Translations under genes and position numbers: made by a program
Shown here: positions 1 through 6,278 of the stretch, piece by piece
Layout: each line of letters opens with the position of its first letter
Position numbering within the stretch: position 1 is the stretch's first letter
The notes under the pieces: model-generated
The model's database searches: none
The model's input: the letters and a program-made list of their open reading frames with translations, nothing else
What the model was told of the DNA's origin: nothing
Source: a virus
Virus record (IMG/VR): IMGVR_UViG_3300024062_000038
Span: 1 to 29,376 of that record
Reading direction: 5' to 3' (one strand)
Length of the DNA: 29,376 bases

Positions 1-350
1 TACAGCCGATAATCAATGGCAATGTAGTAACTCAGATAATTGATATTGATACAGAGCAGATGATTGAATCATCAATACCTTTAACCGATGAGAATGATCC
101 TCAAAAGTTAGGCTCTCAGATAAGTTACTTTAGGAGGTATTCTTGCAGCAGTATTTTAGCAATCCAGGCAGAGGATGATGATGCCAATAGTGCAAAGCCT
201 AAACCTCAGCCAATCAAACCTAAATTAGAGATGGGAACAGAGGCATTTGAAAAGGTTGCTGCATACATGGCTAAAGATGGCAAGATTACAGAGGTGCAAA
301 AAAAATACACATTAACAGAAACAATCAAAAAAATATTAATATCTAAATAA
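1..350 (+). CDS. ERF-family single-strand annealing protein, 5'-truncated
   Basis: This is the C-terminal part of a phage recombination protein that anneals complementary single strands. The frame is open from base 3 to the TAA at 348-350, so the gene starts before the window; the ATG at 60 is internal. The stretch DPQKLGSQISYFRRYSCSS followed by AEDDDAN matches the most conserved ERF block (DPQ-x-GS-x-I-x-Y-x-RRY, then EDDDA). After it comes a proline- and lysine-rich linker and a short helical tail rich in lysine. The SSB gene follows 6 bases downstream, the usual neighbour of a phage annealing protein. Family assignment is confident; the N-terminal half cannot be judged. Confidence 0.85.
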   Translation, partial: QPIINGNVVTQIIDIDTEQMIESSIPLTDENDPQKLGSQISYFRRYSCSSILAIQAEDDDANSAKPKPQPIKPKLEMGTEAFEKVAAYMAKDGKITEVQKKYTLTETIKKILISK

Positions 351-356
351 ACAATT

Positions 357-716
357 ATGAGTGATTTAAAAGTAAGCGGTAAAATAACGTCAATATTAGA
401 TGTTGAAAAGGGAACAAGTAAAGCCGGTAAAGATTGGCAAAAACAAAACTTTGTAATCGATACGGGCGAAAAGTTTAATAATATCATTTGCTTTCAAGTA
501 TTCGGAGTAGATAAATGTGAGGCATTAACCAAATATAATAAGGTTGGAGATGTTGTTAATGTATCTTTCAATGTATCAAGCCGAGAATTTAATGGTAAAT
601 ACTACCATAATCTTGATGCCTGGATGGTAAAATTAACCGATGAAAATGTAAATGATTTGGCTATCTCTGAGCCTCCAACAGTAGATGAGAATGGAGTTGC
701 AGATTTGCCATTCTAA
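357..716 (+). CDS. Single-stranded DNA-binding protein, DUF3127-like
   Basis: A 119-residue OB-fold-type protein that should coat single-stranded DNA during phage replication and recombination. The order SGKI, then EKGTSKAGKDWQKQNFVI, then SFNVSSREFNGKYYHNLDAW, fits the DUF3127 family, which is found mainly in Bacteroidota and has an SSB-like fold. The C-terminus is acidic and ends in DLPF, like the tip with which bacterial SSBs recruit partner proteins. It starts 6 bases after the ERF gene stop and an A-rich leader precedes the ATG. Function follows from the family and from the ERF neighbour. Confidence 0.87.
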   Translation: MSDLKVSGKITSILDVEKGTSKAGKDWQKQNFVIDTGEKFNNIICFQVFGVDKCEALTKYNKVGDVVNVSFNVSSREFNGKYYHNLDAWMVKLTDENVNDLAISEPPTVDENGVADLPF

Positions 717-728
717 AGAAACGTAAGA

Positions 729-772
729 CCTTTAGCTTCGGTGGCTCTGCAATAGCAACCATCTAAGCGAGG
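729..772 (+). other. Stem-loop in the leader of the Gp157-like gene
   Basis: The 96-base gap between the SSB and Gp157-like genes can form a nested stem. CCT (729-731) pairs with AGG (770-772), GCTT (735-738) with AAGC (765-768), and GGTGGCT (740-746) with AGCAACC (754-760) with one mismatch, leaving a 7-base loop. No U-run follows, so it is not a standard terminator. It may be a processing, stability or translational control element. It was read by eye only. Confidence 0.4.
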
Positions 773-812
773 CAATTAAAAAACAAAAATTTAACCAAAT
801 AAATAAATAATT

Positions 813-1301
813 ATGAAAACAACATTATACAATATCGAACAGGAGTATTTAACCTTAATATCAGAGATTGAATCTTTAGATGGCGAATTAACTCCTGAGA
901 TTGAGGAGCAATTAACGATCAATAAAGAGCAGTTAGAGAGTAAATCAGTAGCTTATATGCAAGTAATTGCAACAAAAGAGGATTTAAACTCTGCAATAGA
1001 TATTGAAATAAAGCGATTACAGGCACTTAAAAAGAGAAACAAGGGCTTAGTAGATAATCTCAAAAATCGTTTATTAGAGGCAGTTAATCTATTTGGAGCG
1101 TTTGAGATAGGTTTTAACAAATTTGGTACTCGTAAATCATCATCTGTAGCTGTTGAGGATGTTAATTCACTACCAACAGAATATAAAACTGTAAAAGTAA
1201 CAGAGGCAGCAGATAAAAAGGCAATAAAAGATGCTATTAAGGCCGGTAAAGATGTTCCTGGATGTTCAATAGTTGAGAATCTTAACCTTAAAATTAACTA
1301 A
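813..1301 (+). CDS. Siphovirus Gp157-like protein
   Basis: A 162-residue protein resembling the Siphovirus Gp157 family first named in Streptococcus thermophilus phages, where it was linked to phage resistance. It begins with a long charged helical region (about residues 1-90) with heptad spacing. It ends in the family's typical tail, LPTEYKTVKVTEAADKKAIK followed by AIKAGKDVPGCSIVENLNLKI. It lies between SSB and RusA-like genes, where Gp157 genes are often found. Its biochemical role is not known, although recombination or replication partnership is often assumed. An A-rich leader with TTAACCAAA at 791-799 precedes the start. Confidence 0.8.
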   Translation: MKTTLYNIEQEYLTLISEIESLDGELTPEIEEQLTINKEQLESKSVAYMQVIATKEDLNSAIDIEIKRLQALKKRNKGLVDNLKNRLLEAVNLFGAFEIGFNKFGTRKSSSVAVEDVNSLPTEYKTVKVTEAADKKAIKDAIKAGKDVPGCSIVENLNLKIN

Positions 1302-1302
1302 G

Positions 1303-1698
1303 ATGAAAGCAAACGAATTAAGGATAGGGAATTTATTTAAAACCGATGAAATTGTATTTGTTTACTCAATTGAGTTTAATGATAAAAAAAGAGAGCATAG
1401 GGTTTATGTAGATAATCTAAATAGAAACTATAAAGATGCTCTATTTTTAGATGAAATTAACGCAATACCATTAACAGAGGAATGGTTGGCTAAGTTTGGG
1501 GTTAAGTGGATTGATGAAACAGGGTATGGATGGATTGATGGAAACTATCATTTTAAAGCCAAAAAGTTTAAAAACGGGAGGATTGATATTTGGATTAATT
1601 CCAATCTTGTAAATAATAGAAAAACAAAATACGTACATCAATTACAAAACTTATATTTTGCTTTAACAGGCGAGGAACTTAAAAATCAATTAAGATGA
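1303..1698 (+). CDS. Conserved phage protein, KANELRIGN family
   Basis: A 131-residue protein of a family common in Bacteroidota phages but without known function. It opens with MKANELRIGN, carries IPLTEEWLAKFGV in the middle, and closes with VHQLQNLYFALTGEEL, which are the family's usual blocks. I chose the ATG at 1303, two bases after the preceding stop, because the family N-terminus begins there; an in-frame extension to 1273 would run into the Gp157-like gene. Its stop overlaps the next start as ATGA. No catalytic motif is visible. Confidence 0.8.
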   Translation: MKANELRIGNLFKTDEIVFVYSIEFNDKKREHRVYVDNLNRNYKDALFLDEINAIPLTEEWLAKFGVKWIDETGYGWIDGNYHFKAKKFKNGRIDIWINSNLVNNRKTKYVHQLQNLYFALTGEELKNQLR

Positions 1699-1913
1699 GC
1701 AGAAAGGAATTAGCAGAGTTGCTGAATAGCTACAGAAACAGCGAAAATATTGAATTGGTAAATTATACAGAATTAGGAGAGGGCAACAAATGTATCTCTC
1801 TCAGGGCAGAGGGGAGTTTTGGATTCCCTAATGGATCAGAGTGCAGTCACGCTATCGGCTTAGATATGCAAAAAATATCAGTAGCATTTGTATTAAAAAC
1901 TCAGCAAAAATGA
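1695..1913 (+). CDS. Small hypothetical phage protein (72 aa)
   Basis: Not recognised. A 72-residue soluble protein with an N-terminal helix (MSRKELAELLNSYRNSE) and a later glycine/serine-rich part. Both ends are joined to neighbours by 4-base ATGA overlaps (1695-1698 and 1910-1913), so it is probably translated by coupling within a chain of small early genes. No membrane segment, metal site or known motif is seen. The overlap pattern is the best evidence that it is real. Confidence 0.6.
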   Translation: MSRKELAELLNSYRNSENIELVNYTELGEGNKCISLRAEGSFGFPNGSECSHAIGLDMQKISVAFVLKTQQK

Positions 1914-2134
1914 AAGCAAAGGAGAAAGCAAAAGAGTTGTTTGATAAATACGATGATGTAACTGCATTGAATTTAACCTGCGACATACAAACAACAGAAC
2001 AGGAGATACATAATCACGCCAAACAATGTGCGTTAATAGCAGTTGAGGAGATATTTAATGATCCAATTTACAAAGCATTTAAGATAAAGCCTAAATATTG
2101 GCAAGATGTTAAAGATGAATTAGAAAAGTTATGA
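1910..2134 (+). CDS. Small hypothetical phage protein (74 aa)
   Basis: Not recognised by name. It is a 74-residue protein, mostly helical and charged, with KAKELFDKYDD near the start and ALIAVEEIFNDP in the middle. Similar short proteins, with a lysine-rich start and an 'H..K.CALIAVEEI' block, are frequent in Bacteroidota phage early regions, but no function is established that I know of. The ATG at 1910 was chosen because it overlaps the previous stop as ATGA; longer in-frame extensions would lie inside the previous gene. Its own stop overlaps the next start. Confidence 0.65.
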   Translation: MKAKEKAKELFDKYDDVTALNLTCDIQTTEQEIHNHAKQCALIAVEEIFNDPIYKAFKIKPKYWQDVKDELEKL

Positions 2135-2334
2135 ACAAAAAAGAAAGAGAACTACTCGAAAAACAGTTTATGGATGAAATGGCAACTCCTAAAATGAGAA
2201 AAATAGAGGTTGATGATGACCAGGAATGGGAGGATTATGTTAAAAGTTTGGATCGTGCTATGTGGAGGGGTGTTTTTATTGCCTCTCTTGTAATCGGAGT
2301 TGGAGTATTAATTGCCTTAATTGTTTACAAATGA
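2131..2334 (+). CDS. Small single-pass membrane protein (67 aa)
   Basis: A 67-residue protein with a charged N-terminal half (acidic DDDQEWED) and one clear hydrophobic segment at about residues 46-65 (VFIASLVIGVGVLIALIVY). It should sit in the inner membrane with the charged part probably cytoplasmic. It lies in the chain of 4-base overlapping genes (ATGA at 2131 and again at 2331). A role cannot be assigned. A holin is possible for any small phage membrane protein, but the early-gene location argues against it. Confidence 0.6.
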   Translation: MNKKERELLEKQFMDEMATPKMRKIEVDDDQEWEDYVKSLDRAMWRGVFIASLVIGVGVLIALIVYK

Positions 2335-2627
2335 GATTAACAGATATCCAAAAAAGAAACCTCTGCCGGAGGTATTGGGAAAACAATGAAACTTATCTAA
2401 TTGCTAAAAAGAGAAAGGGATTTGAGGGGATGCATGAATCAGATTTTAAGAGAATTACAGACCTTTACAGCTATTATTATCGGCAATTATATCCGGTTAC
2501 CTGCCTGGAGTGGATGAACAAAGAGGATGATAATTCTACTCTATTTGCTACAATGACTGAGGAGGAGATATTTAATCAATTATGCAAGGTAAAAGGCAAT
2601 GCACTAAACATTAAGTGGAAAAAATGA
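2331..2627 (+). CDS. Hypothetical phage protein (98 aa)
   Basis: Not recognised. A 98-residue soluble protein beginning MRLTDIQKRNLCRRYWENNE, rich in basic and aromatic residues in its first two thirds (YSYYYRQLYP) and with an acidic segment EEDDNS-like near residue 68. The ATG at 2331 forms an ATGA overlap with the previous stop, which decides the start over an out-of-context extension to 2262. The next gene starts inside its stop codon. The arginine/tyrosine richness would suit nucleic-acid binding, but this is only inference. Confidence 0.6.
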   Translation: MRLTDIQKRNLCRRYWENNETYLIAKKRKGFEGMHESDFKRITDLYSYYYRQLYPVTCLEWMNKEDDNSTLFATMTEEEIFNQLCKVKGNALNIKWKK

Positions 2628-2794
2628 GTATGTTTAGAGAAATGATTGAGTTTAATATTCAGATTTTATCCTTTAGATTAGTGTCAAAATACTATGATAG
2701 GATAAATTATGAGGCAGTAATATTACTTGATAACCAAGTGTCAACAGTTTACTATCAGGGAATAGAGGGCTTTGATGCTTATTGCTTAAATTAA
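2624..2794 (+). CDS. Very small hypothetical protein (56 aa)
   Basis: A 56-codon reading frame, MSMFREMIEFNIQILSFRLV and so on, ending in GFDAYCLN. It links the previous and following genes by overlaps (ATGA at 2624-2627; TAATG at 2792-2796), which fills what would otherwise be a 165-base gap in a tightly packed operon. Codon use resembles the neighbours. It has no recognisable motif and its function is unknown. The coupling on both sides is the main support. Confidence 0.5.
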   Translation: MSMFREMIEFNIQILSFRLVSKYYDRINYEAVILLDNQVSTVYYQGIEGFDAYCLN

Positions 2795-3114
2795 TGAGAA
2801 TATCAATTAAACCATTATCTGTTAATGAGTGTTTTCAAGGCCGTAGATTCAAAACTAATAAGTATAAAAGTTATGAAAAGGAGTTGTTGTTGAGGTTGCC
2901 ATTGATAAAATTACCTCCTCCTCCTTATCATTTAATCCTAAAATTTGGATTCAGTAGTAAGTTGGCTGATTGGGATAATCCTGTTAAACCTTTCCAGGAT
3001 ATATTACAAAAGAGGTATAATTTCGATGATCGAGATATATTTAAGGCAACAGTTGAAAAGGAGATTGTAAAAAAGGGAAATGAATTTATTGATTTTAAAA
3101 TTATAACATCGTAA
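2794..3114 (+). CDS. rusA: RusA-like Holliday junction resolvase
   Basis: A 106-residue nuclease of the RusA family, which cuts four-way DNA junctions made by recombination and replication. The family signs are the N-terminal PLSVNECFQGRRFKT block and the acidic metal-binding pair in ADWDNPVKPFQDIL (D59, D61, with K65 nearby), followed by FDDRDI (D78, D79). The terminal beta strands are KEIVKKGNEFIDFKI. The length fits the family (about 100-120 residues). The start at 2794 overlaps the preceding stop by one base (TAATG); the in-frame ATG at 2782 would lie in the previous gene. It should work with ERF and SSB. Confidence 0.88.
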   Translation: MRISIKPLSVNECFQGRRFKTNKYKSYEKELLLRLPLIKLPPPPYHLILKFGFSSKLADWDNPVKPFQDILQKRYNFDDRDIFKATVEKEIVKKGNEFIDFKIITS

Positions 3115-3136
3115 AAAAATTACGGACTAATAACAG
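3114..3136 (+). repeat. Direct repeat copy A, flanking a small gene
   Basis: A 23-base element with core ttacggactaataacag, repeated at 3334-3356 with one mismatch (a to g). It starts right after the RusA stop codon and ends one base before the next gene's ATG. The copies are 220 bases apart and enclose exactly one small gene. It could be an operator, an iteron-like replication element or a recombination site. Confidence 0.7.
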
Positions 3137-3331
3137 ATGAGATTAGAGAAACTTTATTGCAGGGCATTTAACTCATGGAGAGGCAAGGCCGGAGCATTTG
3201 CAAAAAATAGAAATTGGGAACTTTTAAAACTATCCAATAAACAAAAATTGAGATACTTTCATAAGTGGGCCGATGCAGCAGGATTTAATCAAGAAATGAA
3301 AAATCAAATGATTGAATCCAATTATGTTTAA
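3137..3331 (+). CDS. Small hypothetical protein between direct repeats (64 aa)
   Basis: A 64-residue, strongly basic and aromatic protein (SWRGKAGAFAKNRNWELLKL, then KQKLRYFHKWADAAGFN) that looks like a compact helical fold. The tryptophan/lysine/arginine content would suit nucleic-acid binding, but no known motif is seen. Its ATG follows directly after one copy of a 23-base direct repeat and its stop lies just before the second copy, so the gene could be lost cleanly by recombination between copies. Function unknown. Confidence 0.55.
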   Translation: MRLEKLYCRAFNSWRGKAGAFAKNRNWELLKLSNKQKLRYFHKWADAAGFNQEMKNQMIESNYV

Positions 3332-3333
3332 TT

Positions 3334-3356
3334 AAAAAATTACGGACTGATAACAG
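3334..3356 (+). repeat. Direct repeat copy B, upstream of a promoter
   Basis: Second copy of the 23-base direct repeat, core ttacggactgataacag, with one mismatch to copy A at 3114-3136. It ends 11 bases before a TAnnTTTG promoter box (3368-3375), a position suited to an operator or activator site for the helicase-methylase transcript. Confidence 0.7.
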
Positions 3357-3367
3357 TTAATTATTTG

Positions 3368-3375
3368 TATATTTG
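3368..3375 (+). promoter_or_regulatory. Bacteroidota-type promoter box for the helicase-methylase operon
   Basis: TATATTTG fits the Bacteroidota -7 consensus TAnnTTTG. It lies 122 bases before the helicase-methylase ATG and 15 bases before a possible GTG-started leader peptide. No clear TTG box is seen about 19 bases upstream; instead the 23-base direct repeat occupies that place, so the promoter may need an activator. An 8-base palindrome CCACGTGG (3440-3447) and a partial copy ACGTGG (3388-3393) lie in the leader. Confidence 0.5.
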
Positions 3376-3389
3376 TAAATATAAGTAAC

Positions 3390-3500
3390 GTGGAAATTAC
3401 TAACAATTTTATTAAAAGCCTTTATCAGATGATGCCGTTCCACGTGGCTAATTTGGTGGAGGCGAATTTTAACCAAAAATTAAATAACTATGGATTATAA
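3390..3500 (+). CDS. Possible GTG-started leader peptide (36 aa)
   Basis: A 36-codon frame starting GTG at 3390 reads MEITNNFIKSLYQMMPFHVA and ends NQKLNNYGL. Internal ATGs at 3429 and 3432 give shorter versions. It overlaps the helicase-methylase start by 11 bases in another frame, so its translation could control entry into that gene. Against it, the start codon is rare, and codons such as ccg and ctt are less usual here. The composition is protein-like, with no stop and no low complexity. It may be a regulatory upstream ORF or chance. Confidence 0.35.
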   Translation: MEITNNFIKSLYQMMPFHVANLVEANFNQKLNNYGL

Positions 3501-5670
3501 ACAATTTTTAGAAACAAAAACAAAAACACATATTAATAGTGGCTTTGAAATTAATGAAAGTGATTTGAATGATAATTTATTCGACTTTCAAAAACATATC
3601 ATTAAAATAGCATTAAAAAAGGGCAGATTTGCAATATTTGAGGATTGTGGATTAGGCAAAACAATACAGCAGTTGAGTTGGGCCACTCAAGTATATAAAA
3701 AAACAAAGCAGAAAGTTTTGATACTTGCTCCATTAGCTGTAGTTGAGCAAACTAAAGATGAAGCAATAAAGTTTAATATTGATCCTGATTGTTTTGATAT
3801 TACTAATTATGATCAATTAAAAAATATTGATTGTAGTTTATATTCAGGAGTTGTATTAGATGAGAGCAGTATTTTAAAAGGCAGGGATGGTAAATTAAGC
3901 AGATTAATAATAGATAGCTTTAAATCAACTCCTTATAAGTTGGCATGTACTGCTACTCCATCTCCAAATGATCACATGGAATTAGGGCAGCATTCTGAGT
4001 TTTTAGGAGCGAGTACCTATTTAGAAATGTTAGCAATGTATTTTGTTCATGATGGAGGAGAAACGTCTAAATGGAGGCTCAGAAAACACGCTCAGGATGA
4101 TTTTTGGAAATATGTATGTACATGGAGCATATCATTGGATAATCCTAAAACATTAGGATTTAACTCTGATGGATATGAATTGCCGGAAATAGAATATATC
4201 GAGCATATTATTCCTGTTGAAAACAATACTCTAACATTATTTGGAGATGTTGCAGTTAGTGCTACAGATTTGCATAAGGATTTAAAAAGGAGTTTTGATA
4301 AAAGGATTAAAAAAACTATTCAATTGGTTAATAATTCCAATGATCAATGGATAATATGGACTTTAAAAAATGATGAAGCTACTGAATTAAATAAAGTTTT
4401 GGATGATTCTATTAATGTGCAGGGATCAGATAAACCTCAAGTAAAGGCAGATAATTTAAATGGATTTGCAAAAAATAAATTTAGAAACTTAATCACTAAA
4501 ACATCAATCGCATCATTTGGTATGAATTATCAACAATGCAATAACATGATATTTACATCTTATGATTTTAAATTTGAGGCATTTTATCAAGCTGTTAGGA
4601 GGTGTTATAGATTCGGTCAAAAAAACAAAGTTAAGGTACATTTATTAGTGCCTGAGAGCCAGGTTAATGTTAGAAAAACAATATTAGAAAAAGAAAAAAA
4701 ACATAAAACAATGATCAGAGAGATGAGTAATTACTCTGCAATAACAGATTATAAATTAAATAAATCAAATGTAATGATAACCAAAAAAGAGATTAAAACA
4801 GATGACTACCATATTATTAATGGAGATTGTGTACAGGAAACGAAAAGATTAAATGCAGATTGTGCGGATTTAATAGTATTTAGTCCTCCTTTTGCTGAGT
4901 TGTATGTATATTCAGACAAGTCAGAGGACATGGGAAATGTATCTAATTATAAGCAATTTGAGCAGCATTTTCAATATTTAATACCGGAACTAAAAAGAAC
5001 ATTAAAAAAAGGCCGGATTTGTGCTGTTCATTGTATGGATTTGCCAATACAAAAAGGAAAGGAGGGCTTTATTGGATTAAGAGATTTTAGCGGAATGTTA
5101 ATAGATTGGTTTACAAAAGAGGGATTTATTTATCATGCCAAAACTACAATATGGAAAAATCCTGTAACTGAAATGCAAAGAACTAAAGCATTAGGATTAT
5201 TGCATAAAACAATAAAAAAAGATAGCTGCATGAGTAGAGTTGGCATTCCTGATTATGTTTTATTTTTTAGAAATGGAGATGGTAACGAAACTCCAATAAC
5301 ACATCAAGATACTAACGAAAATAAGCCGAATTATTTACCTGTTGATTTATGGCAAAAATATGCATCCCCTGTATGGATGGATATTGATTATCGTAGAACT
5401 TTACAATATAGAAGCGGTAGAGATGGTAATGATGAGAAACATATATGCCCTTTGCAATTAGATACTATTGAAAGGATAATACATTTATATTCTAATGAGG
5501 GAGAAACTGTATTATCTCCATTTGGAGGAGTTGGATCAGAGGGATTCCAGGCAATGAAAATGAATAGAAAAAGTATCTCTATTGAGTTAAAAGAGAGTTA
5601 TTTTGCCATCAATAAAAAAAATCATAGAGATTGTATAGTTGAAAAGAATAGCACATTAACATTATTCTAA
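3490..5670 (+). CDS. SNF2-type helicase fused to a beta-class DNA methyltransferase
   Basis: A 726-residue two-enzyme protein. Residues about 28-420 form a superfamily 2 helicase/translocase: Walker A in EDCGLGKTIQQL (near 50-60), Walker B in VVLDESS (near 120), TATPSPNDHMELG (motif III region), and motif VI in QAVRRCYRFGQ (near 366). Residues about 436-720 form an N4-cytosine/N6-adenine methyltransferase: catalytic SPPF (near 465) comes before the AdoMet-binding SPFGGVGSEG (near 675), the order of the beta class. Serines replace the usual aspartates in both motifs. No nuclease domain is seen, so it is more likely protective or epigenetic than a complete restriction enzyme. The MazG-like gene overlaps its stop by one base (TAATG). 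Confidence 0.87.
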   Translation: MDYKQFLETKTKTHINSGFEINESDLNDNLFDFQKHIIKIALKKGRFAIFEDCGLGKTIQQLSWATQVYKKTKQKVLILAPLAVVEQTKDEAIKFNIDPDCFDITNYDQLKNIDCSLYSGVVLDESSILKGRDGKLSRLIIDSFKSTPYKLACTATPSPNDHMELGQHSEFLGASTYLEMLAMYFVHDGGETSKWRLRKHAQDDFWKYVCTWSISLDNPKTLGFNSDGYELPEIEYIEHIIPVENNTLTLFGDVAVSATDLHKDLKRSFDKRIKKTIQLVNNSNDQWIIWTLKNDEATELNKVLDDSINVQGSDKPQVKADNLNGFAKNKFRNLITKTSIASFGMNYQQCNNMIFTSYDFKFEAFYQAVRRCYRFGQKNKVKVHLLVPESQVNVRKTILEKEKKHKTMIREMSNYSAITDYKLNKSNVMITKKEIKTDDYHIINGDCVQETKRLNADCADLIVFSPPFAELYVYSDKSEDMGNVSNYKQFEQHFQYLIPELKRTLKKGRICAVHCMDLPIQKGKEGFIGLRDFSGMLIDWFTKEGFIYHAKTTIWKNPVTEMQRTKALGLLHKTIKKDSCMSRVGIPDYVLFFRNGDGNETPITHQDTNENKPNYLPVDLWQKYASPVWMDIDYRRTLQYRSGRDGNDEKHICPLQLDTIERIIHLYSNEGETVLSPFGGVGSEGFQAMKMNRKSISIELKESYFAINKKNHRDCIVEKNSTLTLF

Positions 5671-5951
5671 TGGCACTACAAAAGATAATTAGAGAAAATT
5701 ATAATAGTATAGTTAAAAGGGGGTTAATATCCCCCAATACTAAGCCGAGAGAGTTTTTAGAAAAACTATATGAGGAGTGTAAAGAGTTTGAAACAGCACT
5801 ACTAACCGGAACAAAAGCCGAAATTAATGAGGAGTTGGCCGATGTTATTTTAGTATGTTTAAATTTTGCTCAACATTATGATATTGATATTGAAAATGAA
5901 TTAACCAAAAAAATTAAAAAGAATTATGAAAGAGCAAGAGGTAATACGTGA
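5670..5951 (+). CDS. MazG-like nucleotide pyrophosphohydrolase
   Basis: A 93-residue all-helical protein of the MazG/all-alpha NTP pyrophosphohydrolase superfamily, which hydrolyses NTPs or dNTPs to the monophosphate and pyrophosphate. The magnesium-binding signature EExxE is at residues 35-39 (EECKEFE) and the second ExxD at 55-58 (EELAD), as the family requires. The size matches single-domain phage members. Substrate cannot be told. In phages such enzymes are thought to clean or tune nucleotide pools, or alarmones, during replication. The start overlaps the upstream methylase stop, so the two are co-translated. Confidence 0.82.
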   Translation: MALQKIIRENYNSIVKRGLISPNTKPREFLEKLYEECKEFETALLTGTKAEINEELADVILVCLNFAQHYDIDIENELTKKIKKNYERARGNT

Positions 5952-6180
5952 ATGGAATATATTGATAGCACTATTTAGAGCAACAAATGAGCAAACTAAT
6001 ATGCTCACAGGCCAAACTAAAAGAGAAGCAAAACTAATCTTTAAAAGATGGATCAAAGAGGGATATAGACTTGTTAAATTAATCGAAAGAGAAAGTTTTG
6101 ATGATGATTTGGATGAGGTAACTGAGGTAATTGAGGATTCAGTACATCAACTAAGAACAAAAACATTAGAGTTAATTTAG
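5926..6180 (+). CDS. Small helical hypothetical protein (84 aa)
   Basis: Not recognised. An 84-residue, fully helical-looking acidic protein (MKEQEVIREWNILIALFRAT, later DDDLDEVTEVIEDSV). It overlaps the end of the MazG-like gene by 26 bases in a different frame, a sign of coupled translation, and it closes this operon: the next bases hold a promoter box. The VIREWNILIALFRATNEQT segment could be an amphipathic dimerisation helix. No function can be given. Confidence 0.6.
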   Translation: MKEQEVIREWNILIALFRATNEQTNMLTGQTKREAKLIFKRWIKEGYRLVKLIERESFDDDLDEVTEVIEDSVHQLRTKTLELI

Positions 6181-6188
6181 TATCTTTG
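6181..6188 (+). promoter_or_regulatory. Promoter box upstream of the replication module
   Basis: TATCTTTG, directly after the stop codon at 6178-6180, matches TAnnTTTG. No TTG box is obvious at the expected -33 spacing. A transcript would begin near 6192, at the very start of the stem GTGTGC that forms the terminator-like hairpin downstream. Confidence 0.5.
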
Positions 6189-6190
6189 GA

Positions 6191-6265
6191 GTGTGCCATT
6201 CGCTTAGCGGCTTATGTTCAACGAGGTTATCAAGTTCCTGCACACTTTTTTTTAATAACTTGATA
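6191..6265 (+). promoter_or_regulatory. Terminator-like leader with a competing helix (possible attenuator)
   Basis: GTGTGC (6191-6196) can pair with GCACAC (6240-6245), followed at once by eight T residues (6246-6253), which is the layout of an intrinsic terminator though with a large internal loop. A second helix, TATCAAGTT (6228-6236) with AACTTGATA (6257-6265), is a perfect 9 bp. It uses bases inside the first stem's loop and bases after the U-run, so the two conflict topologically. That is the layout of an attenuator or antiterminator switch ahead of the replication gene at 6279. Seen by eye only; no ligand or leader peptide was recognised. Confidence 0.4.
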
Positions 6266-6278
6266 TAAAAACTTGGAA

